From: Sternotherus odoratus
Lineage: Eukaryota > Chordata > Testudines > Kinosternidae
Length of the DNA stretch: 64,000 nucleotides
Direction: 5' to 3'
NCBI GenBank assembly: GCA_032164245.1
Contig: JAVMKO010000001.1
Location: 287,439,041 to 287,503,040, forward strand
Both the position numbers and the translations under genes were made by a program. Position 1 is the first letter of the stretch. Each line of letters begins with the position of its first letter. Under the pieces are notes generated by a model. The model had not been told where the DNA came from. It saw nothing but the letters and a program-made list of their open reading frames with translations, and did no database searches. Positions 11,396-22,499 of this stretch are shown in pieces.

Positions 11396-12307
11396 TCCTC
11401 ATTTTCCAAAAGTACAAGATCCTTCCACTTGAACTGAAGGAGAGTCTCAGTACTCTTAGCAGTATAAAACCTATGCCACACAGTTGAGCAGGTCTAGTTG
11501 CTTCCAGTAACATACACAGTAGCCAGTGCCTCACATTATAGTACTGGATTCCACCCATAACTAAACTTGTCAAGTCTGGCACTGGGTGGGTAGGAATTGG
11601 ACTTGTAAGGGAACCACCTGCTTTTCTAACTTCAGTTGCAAGTGTCACAGACCTGCACTAATGGACCTTGCTACATTGACACATTGTGATATGTCATCAT
11701 GGCATAATAATGCCTTGTTTCATCATGATGACACTATGTAATGAAGGGATGATACCATGTACCCTGATGGCATGATCCAGTGCCAATCCTGTGCTTTGTA
11801 GAGTTGTTAGCCTGAAATCTCCTAAAAGATGGGGCCACTGATTTGAACAGGATTCCTCTTCCCCATCCAGCAGTTTCACGCTGACATAACTGTGGGTGTC
11901 AGCAGATTTACTGTCTGCTGGGACCTGAATCTGAGAATTGATAATCTCATTTGTCACAAAGAGTGATGGGGCTGAGCTGAAAAGTTTAGATCAAAAGTGG
12001 ACCTCTAGCAGCATTTAAAGTGCACTGTGTGTTCAGATCCTGAGTTTTGGGTCAGCTCATTATGGCACTGGGAAGTTAGATGCAGTCCTGAATTCAGACT
12101 CCTCTCCTACCCCCTTTATACATACTTACTGGGCTTCCCTTTTCAGCAGGCTTCCCTTTGGCTGGAAAGAGCTTATAGTGGAACCCTAGTGTAAACACCT
12201 GTTGGAAGTGGTCACCAGGCGTGGGTAGGTCACAGCTGAGGATCCCAAATTCAGGGCAGACCACTGAGAAATAGGGCAAACTCACTCCAAACTGGTGGTT
12301 ATTTTAT
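11396..12307. other. Unclassified sequence
   Basis: No transposon termini, tandem repeat or coding signal recognised. Short minus-strand frames (11391-11648, 11697-11957) have no domain. Confidence 0.3.
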
Positions 12308-12315
12308 CATTAGAT

Positions 12316-12723
12316 CAATGGTTCTCAGACAGGTGTCATGTAACTCTGAGGGCACACACAGATCTTCCAGGGGGTACATCAACTCATCTAGATATTTGCC
12401 TAGTTTTACAACAGGCAACCCCCACCCCCACCCCCAAAAGCACTACATTCAGTACAAAGTGAAATTTCAGAAAGACAGTGACTTGTTTATACTGCTGTAT
12501 ATACACTATACACTGAGATGTAAGTTCAATATTTATATTCCAATTGATTTATTGGGTAGTAAAAATGAGAAAGTAAGCAATTTTTCAGTAACAGAGTGCT
12601 GTGACACTTTTGTATTTTTATGACTGATTTTGTAAGCAAGTAGTTGAGGTGAAACTTGGGGATACACAAGACAAATCCGACTCCTGAAAGGGGTACAATA
12701 GTCTGAAAGGTTCAGAGTGACTG
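12316..12723. mobile_element. Non-autonomous hAT element with perfect 8-bp TSD
   Basis: Starts CAATGGTTCTCAGACAGGTG and ends AAAGGTTCAGAGTGACTG, a degraded version of the CAGTGGTTCTCAACC...GGTTGAGAACCACTG type. It is flanked by CATTAGAT on both sides (12308-12315 and 12724-12731). The interior has the phrases CCAGGGGGTACATCAACTCA and CTGAAAGGGGTACAATAGTC, characteristic of a widespread reptilian hAT family. It is 408 bp with no coding. Confidence 0.9.
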
Positions 12724-12744
12724 CATTAGATTACACCAAGCCAG

Positions 12745-13815
12745 TAACAAAAGAAACTTCTGTCTCACTGCACTGGATAACAAGAAGTCAAAAATAGTCT
12801 CCTTAGCTCACCCTTGGCTCACCACCCAGACACGAGACTTTATGGTGAGTGGTTATTGAAAACCAATTTAATCAAATACAGGGTCCTTCTAATCCCAAGG
12901 AATCAGCCACTTATCCAGGTCTATATAGAACTCAGATTTTACCCAATAATTATGCTGATGCCAATCATTTAGACACTAAAACTAAAATTTTAATAATACA
13001 AAGAGTTATAAATTGTTAATAGATCATATATATACAACTGATTTTTCAGTGTTCATAGGTCAGGATCATAGCAGTGATGGAATAAACTGCTGACTTGCTA
13101 AAGTCTCTCTGGTAACTTCCAAAAGATTAGAAGGTCCTCCATCCAAAGTTCAAAATGCTCCTTTTTGTTGTAAACCCACAGTCCAGAAAATCAGGGCAGG
13201 AAAGAGGCAAAAATTGAGATTTCAATGGTCTTTTATATCCTCTGCTGTGTGCCTGGAAATTTACTGACTCAAACAAAGCTTGCAGCCCAGGTGCCTGGAA
13301 AATTACTGGCCCAAGTTGGAGTCCAGAATCATATGAGCATATCACATGCCCTTACATGCTTTGATGACTCACAGAGGCAGCCCTTGCCCATATTCTTTCT
13401 GAGGCATCCACAGGAAGGCTTACGGGGTGAGATGAGTTTCTTCTTATGGTCCATTGTTAGAGTGAAGTGTCCTTAATGTGCCATGAACACATAGCTGTCA
13501 AGCCTTGATGTCAATATTATCTGGTTGATGTTTAGCCAAGAATACAACACATGTATAAGATACAAGTCCATGGCCAATATTCATAACTTAAAATACAAAG
13601 ATGATACATGAATTTAACCAGGATAATCGTATTTGATAGATTGTATCTTTTCCATTGACATCCTACATGACATTTGTTGCATGTGTAAACATGATTTGTT
13701 GCAATCGTATAACAGTGATAATATCAATGATATAAATGGTCATATTCAATCACACAGCATCACAATAGTTATCAAGGAAGTCTCTCTTCTCAGAAGGAGA
13801 ACAAAAAACACTCCC
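12745..13815 (-). mobile_element. LTR-like block, probably endogenous retroelement
   Basis: A long block whose text (GTGTCCTTAATGTGCCAT, AAACACTCCCCCGTGA and nearby phrases) I associate with a turtle LTR family read on the minus strand. No clear TG...CA ends or TSD were found and no gag or pol frame is present, so the family, orientation and both limits are uncertain. Confidence 0.35.
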
Positions 13816-14373
13816 CCGTGATCCTCTTGGTCTTGTAGCAAGGAACTGAGCTGGGAAGTTGAACTCAGATCCTTTGCATGTCAATGCTTTTGCTGCTATT
13901 AGACCTGTGTGCTGAGCCCAGAATACTACTTTGAATGTAACCAAAAAGGAAAAAGTCACAGGTATCTCATCAAGACTAATACAACATCAGAGACTGCCAT
14001 GTGCCATGATAGATGTTCATGATGAAGAAGAAGAGCAACTTATGAGGGGAAGTATGGTCCACTGGTTAGGGCACCAGCCTGGGTTCAGGTCTCTAATGCT
14101 GGAAAAGACCACCATGCTGCTTCTTGCTCAAGCCTATAACCTGTCCGTCATCTTTAACTCAAACCTCTCTCTTGACCATCACAGCTAGGCCCTGTCTAAA
14201 TCTTGCTGATTCTCTTTGCATAATGTCTCTAAAATGCAGCCTCCATCCCGGCAGCTTAAATTCTCATCTAGGCTTTCTTTATCTTGCATTGCAATAATTG
14301 CAACATCCATCTCTCTGGACTTGACAAATGCAATATGTATGCCTCAGTCCCCATCTGCAAAATGGTGATAATT
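13816..14373. other. Unclassified sequence with a possible SINE head
   Basis: At about 14055-14095 the phrase GGTCCACTGGTTAGGGCACC resembles the tRNA-like 5' part of a CORE/MIR-type SINE, but the SINE body does not follow. Nothing else is recognised. Confidence 0.3.
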
Positions 14374-14880
14374 GTTGGAGTTACCCCAAGACCTCTTCTT
14401 CTTGGTTCCCCAAGAATTCAGTTTGTGTCCAGTCTCACCACTCAGGTTCCTTTATTGAGCATACAGCAAACCTATGCTGAGTTGATCAGACTCAAGTGTA
14501 AGAGGTGGATATAAGGCATACCACACATCCAAAGTTACATAGAAAACTCCTTCTTGTATAGATATTTACACATTGCAGACACTATACATTGCAACACATG
14601 TTTTGGGATTGGTGTGGTTCCTTTGTAGGAACAAATCCCTATACAGCAAGCTGTGTCGATGCATGCACGACTTACTCATCTTTACAGTCCTGACTTATCT
14701 TATCCATTGTTATCTTGTCCATTGTAAATGGCTCCCTGGGTGTTCCCCCTTATCTTAGCTACTACAAACATTCTGTTTCCAGCCTGCTGATCCATTTACC
14801 TCCCTAATCCTGTCTCCCAAGAAATGATGCCTCACCCAAATCAAATTACTCATGTCAAGCCAGGCCTACACTAAGGACAC
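14374..14880 (-). mobile_element. LTR-like dispersed repeat, copy 1
   Basis: This block is clearly homologous to 28834-29405 in the same orientation. Shared landmarks are AAGAATTCAGTTTG versus AAGAACTCAGTTTG, ATCCAAAGTTAC, GTAAATGGCTCCCTG, CCCTAATCCTGTCT and TCAAGCCAGGCCT. On the minus strand it has CAATAAAG, a plausible polyadenylation signal near 14447-14454. Size and the two-copy pattern suggest a solo LTR, but ends and TSD are not resolved. Confidence 0.5.
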
Positions 14881-15557
14881 TTCCTTAACTCATGAGCCAG
14901 TTGTGAGGATAAATACATTAAAGATTGTGAGGTGTTCAGATACTGTTGCTATAGGGCCCATACAAGTACCTAATCTAGATAGCAACTTGGAAATGTTCAC
15001 TTTTGTATCAAGGCCCCAAATGGGAATATTCCTTTCTTCTTGTGAGAGAGAAAGAGAGAGGGACATGAACCTTGGTAACATCTCCTGTAGATTTAGCAAA
15101 GATGTGAAAAGTTGTGCCATTTTCAGGTAACCTGAACCCAAGATCAATACAAAGCATTCCAGGCAGAAAATGTTAGTGTTTTTAATATAGATATCTGTAA
15201 ACAAGTCAAATGAAGCTCGCTTAATATTACATTTCCCATTCCATGGCCTTATAGTCTGTGTAGAAATATCCTTTGACAGTGTATTTTACACAGTTGCTAT
15301 GCAGTGATTATGGACTCTTCCTGATATTGCTAGGCTGCGTCTCCATGGCACTCTCTGGACTGTAGAAGAGAAAAAGCAGTAATAACAGCATGTCACAAGA
15401 CACACTGAACTGTGTTCCTCACAGACAGTTTAAGTAACTCTATTCCCTCTCCTACCTAAAATGTCTTTTCTTTCATTCAGACAGCCATATGCTTCATCGT
15501 GATATAGCCTCTTTATTCCACTCTGGTGGCCTAAAAGGGCTAGTCAATGATTTGAAA
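14881..15557. other. Unclassified sequence flanking a Helitron
   Basis: AT-rich DNA with a short GA-rich patch (15043-15061). Overlapping short frames on both strands show no domain. The Helitron insertion site (A|T) lies at its right edge. Confidence 0.3.
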
Positions 15558-15599
15558 CTAGTGTAAAAGCCCGTGGACACGGGCCAATGGAAACGGCTC

Positions 15600-15810
15600 G
15601 TGGCCCCCCCACTTGCTAAACTCTCTCCCACCTCCCCCCCCACACTCCAACGCGCGCCCCCCCGCTCACCCAGCTCCCTCCCTCCCCAACCCACACCCAG
15701 CTCCCTCCCCCCCCCAACAGTCCCCCCACTCAGCTCCCTCCCTCCCCAACGTCCCCCCCGCTCAGCTCCCTCCCCCTCAAAGCCCCCCCGCTCAGCTCCC
15801 TCCAACTATG
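15600..15810 (+). repeat. C-rich minisatellite in Helitron
   Basis: Irregular repeats built on CCCCGCTCAGCTCCCTCC with C and CA spacers. They resemble the array inside the other Helitron at 54690-55600 (core CTCGCTCAGCTCTCT). The long open frames through it simply reflect stop-poor C-rich sequence. Confidence 0.8.
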
Positions 15811-15884
15811 TCTAACTTTATATGTATAACTGCTCCTTGGTGCTCTAGCTCTGTGTGAGTGAGGATCCCTCAGGCGGGCACATG

Positions 15885-15960
15885 CGGCGGCCATTTTGTG
15901 CCTACGAACTACAACCCCCAGCATGCCGTTCGTCCGGGCCATCTCTACTGCGCATGACGG
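15885..15960. promoter_or_regulatory. CpG-promoter-like motif cluster in a Helitron
   Basis: ACTACAACCCCCAGCATGC (15908-15926) differs by about one base from the ZNF143/THAP11 consensus. GGCCATTTTG (15889-15898) resembles YY1 sites, and TGCGCATG near 15949-15956 is an NRF1-like half site. Motif identity is read directly; binding and activity are inference. Confidence 0.45.
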
Positions 15961-15997
15961 CTTCACACAAACTTTTCTAGCCGATTATTAAATAGGA

Positions 15998-17640
15998 TGG
16001 CTTTCATGGATTACCTGAATGTTGGGCAGCAGACAGCTACCAGAATAGTTCTTATGTCTCAAGTGTATTGAGTGTTCTGGGAGCAAGACAGGGGAGTGAG
16101 CAGACAAAAATGTCACAACAAAAGGTTTAATCAAAATGAAAGACTTCAACGTTCTCAGATTGAAATTCCCAGCAATTTTTAAATGACCTGGAATGTTTCT
16201 TTGAGTTAGTCCAGCATTAAACTGCATTTTCACGTGGTGGTGCATTGCCTTGTGGGAATGGCAGTGTGGGTTGACTAATGACCCCATTCTCCCTACCTGG
16301 AATACATCTCCCATCATCCATCTGTAGTTATAACTCACATGCTGCACCATGCTACTTTGTCAGAAAGAAGACTATTGCATCTTGAGAAACATAGTATAGT
16401 CAAGGAGCCTAGCCCACAGGAAAATGGAGGCCCAAACTGCAACTGCCATGAGGCAATTTGAAGTTAAGTATTTTAGGTCAGTTCAACCATCCAAAATATT
16501 TCAATTTGAGGCAAACCCACCTAAAACAAAATATTTCATTTTGGTTTTCAGTGTGTGGGGAGCAGGGTCTAAAAATTTCTGCAAAACTGAAATTTTCCCA
16601 CCGAAATTCTGATTTTGCAGAAAATGCATTTGCTGCCCAGAAAGCATTCCAACAGAAAATTCCCTACCAGTTTTAAAATGTTGTTGTATCTGCTTTATGG
16701 ATGGCTGAACCATGACACTGGGTCAGATACTGATTTTATTTACCCTGGTGTAATGCAGATGTAACACCACTGAAATTAAATGAGTTACATCTGTGTAGAA
16801 TTGGTGTAAATTATATTGGAATTAGGCCCAAACAGAAGCTAAACAATTTGCTTAAGGTTCTATTGGAAGCCAGTGGCTCCTGTGTAAAGAACACATCCTC
16901 TTTTCAATCCGATCATTCTAAAGCCTCTTTTGTTTTCCCTGGGGTAGGTTTCTAATTGGTGTAGGGAGATGTGTCATAAACCAGCACCAGCAACAGAAGA
17001 GCAAACATTCCTACTCATCATTAGGGATGGCAAAAGTGTAGTGGCAACATAATGCCTACTAAGCAAATAAAAGGTGACATTACACAGTAAAATTTGGAGA
17101 ACCTAAAAACAATCAGTATAAAACATATGAAAGTGGCCATAATTGTCAATTAACCACCAGTGACCGAAGAGTGAAATTTATCATCATGAATAAAGGATGG
17201 TATATTTTTCCTTGCAGTGATATTTAAGGGCTTAAAAGCATCGCAGAGAAGCATGCAGGATTAAAAAAATAGATTTTAATTGTGTGTTTTAAAACTGCAT
17301 TAGATTAAGTGTTTTACATTTCAAAATTCCCAGCAATGCCAATTGCAATTAAAAGGCAGCTTTCATTTTGTTTTTTTGTTTGGTTGTGGGGGTTGTTTTT
17401 TTGTGTGTGTTTTATTTTTTTGTTTTGTTTTTCTGCTTTTGTTTGTGTGTTTAAGATTCTTCACCAAACTAATATAAACATGCAGACTTTTTTTCTTTAG
17501 GAGCTCGAGTTGGAATGTATATCTGCCAGCTCAGAGCCAATATAGAGATGGATACATCAAACTTATTTCTATGAGTGGTCCGTACTCCTGGGACTCGTCT
17601 CATAAGCATTGTCTACATGTCACAGTTCAGGGCAACTCCC
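15998..17640. other. Unclassified sequence, partly a degraded AAATTTTC-type repeat
   Basis: At about 16440-16690 the phrases AATTTTCCCACCGAAATTCT and CATTTTGGTTTTCAG resemble a diverged family also seen near 37110-37310 and 49130-49280. T-rich simple sequence lies at 17368-17450. The rest is unrecognised, with no coding evidence. Confidence 0.35.
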
Positions 17641-17648
17641 CCTGTTTC

Positions 17649-17663
17649 CCCCCCCCCCCCCCA
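17649..17663 (+). repeat. Poly-C run
   Basis: An uninterrupted run of about 14-15 C. It could form a quadruplex on the minus strand and is prone to length error in sequencing. Confidence 0.9.
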
Positions 17664-19144
17664 TATGACCCAATGAGGGCACCTACTCCAGGGTCTTCAG
17701 CTGTTACCTTTCTTGGGTAAAGACCTGTGACTCCCTTCCTCCTGCCTGGGTTTTTTTCCAGGCTGTTGTGAATTCCTCAGCAAGTCTGACTGCTATAAAC
17801 AGTGTAATTGTCCATAGGTATCAGTTATCACACGGCCCTTTCTAAGCAAGCATACTCCTTTATACAGTTTGGGTCCATATAGTTCATGCCCTTTGCTCCC
17901 CTCCCAGAAAAATTACATCTAATCTCACTATAAATGCACATATTTTGCATTTTAGTACAACAAACGCCTAAGATACCCAAACTTAATTCAGCAAGGTTTA
18001 ACTTAATGCAGCCAGGTTTGTACAGGATGTTGCAGGACAAGGAATATACATTAGGAAAAGTATCGGTTGCTAAAAGTGTGTGTCAGCAGTGTGTGAAGCA
18101 GAACCAATGAAGAACATGTTTTAACTGCACAAGTAGCCAAGGACAACCCATGTTTAGCACCATTCCAGAATAGGTGGTTCTACTCTGTTCTGAATTGAAC
18201 GGTTTGTTCTTGTAAACTCTTGTGGTTAAACGGTGCACTGTCTAGCTTCTCCCTGTGTCTTCATTTATGTGAGTAAGGCATATACACAGATTCCAAATCA
18301 TAGAAGCTTCTGCCCTGAAAGCTAGATGTGGAAAAGTTCCTTCACAACTTTGTTTTTGCTCAAGTATATCAGGAGAGTTGGAAGGTCTACTTCATTATCT
18401 TTAGAATTGTAGAACTTTCCAGCTTTTGTGAGCATGCTCTTTTGTATAAAAAAAATCTTTATCACCATCTCAAAAAATAATGTTTTTAGCATTTTCTCAA
18501 TCCCCACTAGTAATCAAATTGGTGACAATTTTTGCCTTTTTAGCATTATGTGGAAGATGAGTGTGTTTATTATGTTCTGATTGACATTTTAATGTGTTAT
18601 ATGGATGTTGGTGTTTTAGATAGTATACATTTTGTTTTGGTAGGTGCAAAAGACATATGTCATATGCGATTTAGTAAAATGTATTTGATTGATTGATCCA
18701 GCTGCTCCCTTTGTCAGCAAAAGATGTTTTTCCTAATGTAGACAAGGCCATTCACTTCAGTTGCACTACATGAGTAAGGAGTAGGAACAGATTATTAAAT
18801 TGCAACAGTTTCTTCTGCAATTAGAACCTGACCACAAATCTTTTGAAGTCAACAGGGGTGTACCCCTTTGGCTGCAATCACTTTAGGTGAGGTCCTCAGT
18901 CTAACTAGAAATAATCAGATGTGAATTCATTGGGAGGAGAAAGGATTTAACATATGTATTTCCTGGGGCATTCAATTTTACCTTTACCAAAACTGTTGTA
19001 ATATTCATATAAAAGAAAATATAATTTATAGCTCTGAGGTCTTCAAAAGCGTAACATTCCACACTGAAGTCTTTTATTTTTTTCATCTCAGCTTACTTCA
19101 AGGTTCACAAGCAGTAAAAGCAACCCTTGTCCTTTTTTAAGCAA
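17664..19144. other. Unclassified sequence
   Basis: AT-rich DNA with no recognised transposon end or tandem array. Around 18840-18890 the GAAGTCAACAGGGGTGTACC text recalls the palindromic AAGTCAATGG MITE family seen clearly at 25648. Confidence 0.3.
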
Positions 19145-19186
19145 CCTCTTTAAGGTGCCACAGGACTTTGTTACCTCTTTTTACCA
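19145..19186 (+). mobile_element. Short Penelope-like element tail fragment
   Basis: CTTTAAGGTGCCACAGGACT followed by TTGTTACCTC matches the 3' tail shared with 32238-32388, 57413-57455, 59109-59213 and 61262-61406. It is very short; its flanks show no clear TSD. Confidence 0.5.
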
Positions 19187-20343
19187 GTTATACATGCTGC
19201 TACTTTGACCTTATTTGCTGATGGCATAATCCATCTTATAACCCTACATAAATACACCACATCAATAACTTTTTCTCAAGGCTATTTTCCCCTGAACCGT
19301 ACAAGAGTAAATTGGTTATTGCTCTTTTCAGTGGTGCAGCAGAGGCCATTATAACCTTCCTTGTATGACTCTAATGCAAAACGGGCTTGTAGCCATTTGC
19401 TTTTTTTAAGACAGAGGCAAGGTAGTAAACTGAAGCAGAGATGCATTTTTTTAAAACCTACATTTGAACATGACCTTTTCTACCCTCCTTCCATTTCCAC
19501 AGAGGAATCATTTCCAAACTAACATTGGAAAGAACAATTAACGTTAAATGTTAATTTTCAAAAAGTCCCCCCTTTGTTTCAAGTCAGGTTTCCAGATTAC
19601 TCCGAGTTATAGTTCAGGCTCCTGGGGAAAGACATTGGAAAGAAGGCTCTGCGGAGGGAGGCAAGTTTGAGAACCCCTTATTAAATTATATTAGTGTTTT
19701 ACAGGAATATTCTAAACCATTGCTGCTTAATGACTCCAGCCTTCACTTTGTACCCTGTACATTTTGGGTGCTTAAACTGGACGAGATTCTAAACCACTTA
19801 CTCATAGTGGGCCAAATCATGACCTGTGGCATGCACACTCCAGGGGAGTAAAAGTGTATAATGTAACCTCTTTCTCTCCTGCCTAAGCTATCTTTATCAC
19901 AAGTCAGTGAATGGGTGGGAAGAGGGCCAGCCCTAGGTGTTCTGTCAGCCGGGGCAGAAAAAAACCTGGCTAAGCAAGGCTGGCCCTCGGTGGGAGAGCA
20001 GCCTCCATGGGGCAGTGATTTCTGCTTCCACACAGGTGTATTAGTGGTGAAAGGTTAATTCCAACTGCTCAGTCACCCCAACATGATGGCAGAAACAGCT
20101 GAGCCAGAGTTAGGGAGAAAGTATAATCTGTGCCAGGTAAAGGACTGGTGCATCTCACTTACTGGTGATTTTTCAAAATTTTATCTCTGTCATATTTGAA
20201 CAGGATTTAAGGGAACAAAGAAAAGGTATTTCTCTAGTCTGAGGACTTTCCCCCTTTAGAGCTGCTCAAAAGAAAGATCACACAAATCTCACTTTTATAA
20301 TGGAAAGTGTTAGACAACCTAAATATAGGGATAGCTATAATTA

Positions 20344-20382
<39 letters not shown>

Positions 20383-21251
20383 TCTGTCTCTCTGCGTGTA
20401 AAAATCATGTAGTAAATCCATACAGTTCAGATTACATCTTCTTTGTTACAAGGCATGAGGTTATAAAAAGGTCTGTTACATTTCAAAATATCTCTTGTTT
20501 ATCTCCTGCTTGACAGCTAAGATTTAGAGTTGATTGTATAAAAATGCTAGGTTTTGAATAAATATTGAAATGATCCCTACAGACACAGACAGATGTATTA
20601 ATGTTCCTGTAAGCTTCCTCTTGTTCATTGTTTTGTTTTTTAAAAAATTAGTTGTATAAAATACATTTGAAAATAATGTATGGAATTAATCCATACATTA
20701 ATACGCAAAAAATACGCAACAAAAATACAGACTTTACAAGTTATGTAGTTTAAGATAAGATCTCAAATGTCATGTTTAAGAGAAAAAGGTTTCAGTAACA
20801 TGTCTTTATAAGAGAACATTAATTAAGGCCAAATTACTTTCACAATCCCAAAGACTTGCATATTACATCCATATTCCTACCACAATAACTGATCATAATT
20901 AATGTTAACATTGAAGGAATACCGGAGATACCAAGTGATTTAGTAATGACTTGGCCAAGTTCTTACACAATTGCCTTTTGCTCCTCTGCAGTTTCAGTTA
21001 AAAGGAATACTTAGTTCTATTGTTTCCTTGACACCTTGTGCCATCATCAGTTCCCTGGAAGAACATTCAATTAGCCTGGTACCAAGCAAACTGCAAGGTT
21101 TAGAAACTGGGAGTTGGGTCATTTGCGTAAGAAGCAAGTCTTGTCTTTAATCTGAACACCTCTCAATTCTCTGTTACAATAAATGCTTTCAGTATTTCTG
21201 GTGTTTTTTCTCTATTGAAATTCCTCTTTAAAGAGTCCAGTTTCGGGGGGG
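19187..21251. other. Unclassified sequence
   Basis: Mixed AT-rich DNA. TTTGAGAACCCCTT near 19667 looks like a hAT right end, but no left partner was found. A (GT)n microsatellite is listed separately. No exon or promoter is supported. Confidence 0.3.
20346..20376 (+). repeat. (GT)n microsatellite
   Basis: About 15 consecutive GT units followed by imperfect TGTGTCTGTCTC. Likely polymorphic. Confidence 0.95.
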
Positions 21252-22112
21252 GGGGCACTACAGAAAGGATGTGGACAAATTGGAGAGAGTCCAATGGAGG
21301 GGAACAGAAATAATAAGGGGACTGGAGCACATGGCTTACAAGGAGATGCTGAGGGAACTGGGCTTGTTTAGTCTGCAGAAGAGAAGAATGTTGGGGGGAT
21401 TTGATAGCAACTATCTGCCCCGTGGTTAGAGCAGGAGTCAGAAATTGGAGCCAAAGATCTTCAACTATCTGAAGAAGGGTTCCAAAGAGGATGGATGTTG
21501 GCTGTTCTCAGTGGTGGCAGATGACAGAACAAGTAGCAGTGGTCTCAAGTTGCAGTGGGGGAGGTCTAGGCTGGATATTAGGAAACGCTATTTCACTAGG
21601 AGGGTGGTGAAGCACTGGAATGGGTTACCTAGGGAGGTGATGGAATCTCCATCCTTGGAGGTTTCTAAGGCCTGACTTGACAAAGCTGTGGGTGGGATGA
21701 TTTAGTGGGGGTTGGTCCTGCTTTGAGCAGCCCTGTTGGACTAGATGACCTCCTGGGGCAGCCATGCCAAACCTGCAAAAAAAAAAATGCAGAAATTGGG
21801 CTTGTTTTTGGCTTAACTGGCTTGTGAATTGCTTGTTGGTAGTTTTGGGCATGTAGCTTGTTGCTTGTTTTTTTGATCGGCTCCTGGCAAGCAGGCACAA
21901 GGGGCAAGTATGGAAGAGAGTCAGGGTGCACAGTGGGCCCACCATAGTCACAGACTTCAAGCTGCAGAGGGGATCTAGTCACAGAGTTTTGGGGTTCTTA
22001 GGGATTGGCTCATTTTGAAATGTGAATAGCCTGGTTTTTGGCTTATGGTGAAAGTTGCCGACTGTGTGACCTGAGGTATTTTACAACTCTAATCTTCTAT
22101 GTTTCTATAATT
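21252..22112 (+). pseudogene. CR1 LINE 3' part with two insertions
   Basis: CR1 pol C-terminal sequence: ATGTGGACAAATTGGAGAGA, GGTTCCAAAGAGGATGGATG, GTGGTGAAGCACTGGAATGG. It reaches GATGACCTCCTGGGG near 21755, and the terminal TCTAATCTTCTATG text resumes only at about 22090. About 320 bp of foreign sequence lies between, with a possible short direct repeat TGACCT at the two edges. A 45-bp segment (21415-21459) is also foreign. A short frame (21445-21675) is the CR1 C-terminus. Confidence 0.8.
21415..21459 (+). repeat. 45-bp segment duplicated 794 bp downstream
   Basis: The block beginning CTGCCCCGTGGTTAGAGCAG and ending GCCAAAGATC is identical at 21415-21459 and 22209-22253. In the first copy it breaks CR1 text and is bordered by a repeated AACTATCTG (21409-21417 and 21463-21471), like a target duplication or filler-DNA junction. 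Confidence 0.85.
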
Positions 22113-22208
22113 CAGTACAGGAAGAGTCCAACGACATGCTACATAGAATTGCTAACGTCTGTATGTGCAACCAATTACAATGTGTGAGTGACCAGGACAT
22201 GGGCAGTC

Positions 22209-22470
22209 CTGCCCCGTGGTTAGAGCAGGAGTCAGAAATTGGAGCCAAAGATCAGAACTGGAGTCCAGGGTCAGAGCCAAAGTCAGGAATCTGAGCCAGA
22301 GGCCAGATGCCAGAGCCAAGGGTCAGAAGTCAGGAATCGGAGACGAGGCTCGGGACTGGGGTTTACCTTGAGTGAGGCAAGACTGGGTCCAAGGCAGGTG
22401 CAGCCCTGGGTCCAAGGCAGGTACAGGAGATAACACAGCTGTGGGCAGATGCTTCGAGCAGCCACTGAAC
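22209..22470 (+). repeat. Degenerate about-20-bp repeat block, probably part of an LTR or SINE
   Basis: Begins with the 45-bp text also found at 21415, then varies on GAGTCAGGAATCNGAGCCA-like units to about 22360, followed by two copies of TGGGTCCAAGGCAGGT (22385-22425). The family is unknown to me. The recurrent AGCC/GTCAG texture resembles 5' regions of reptilian LTR elements. Confidence 0.5.
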
Positions 22471-22499
22471 TGCTACTGCTTATTATTTTTTTATGGTGA

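Larger units (their letters stand above)
15558..15997 (-). mobile_element. Non-autonomous Helitron, complete, minus strand
   Basis: On the minus strand the element begins TCCTATTTAATAATCGGC and ends with the hairpin GCCCGTGTCCACGGGC, a 7-nt spacer and CTAG. These are the canonical Helitron signs: 5' TC, a 3' hairpin and CTRR. It sits between host A (15557) and T (15998) with no TSD, as expected for rolling-circle insertion. The interior has a C-rich minisatellite (about 15600-15810) and a promoter-like segment with ZNF143-, YY1- and NRF1-like motifs (15885-15960). There is no Rep or helicase. Confidence 0.88.
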
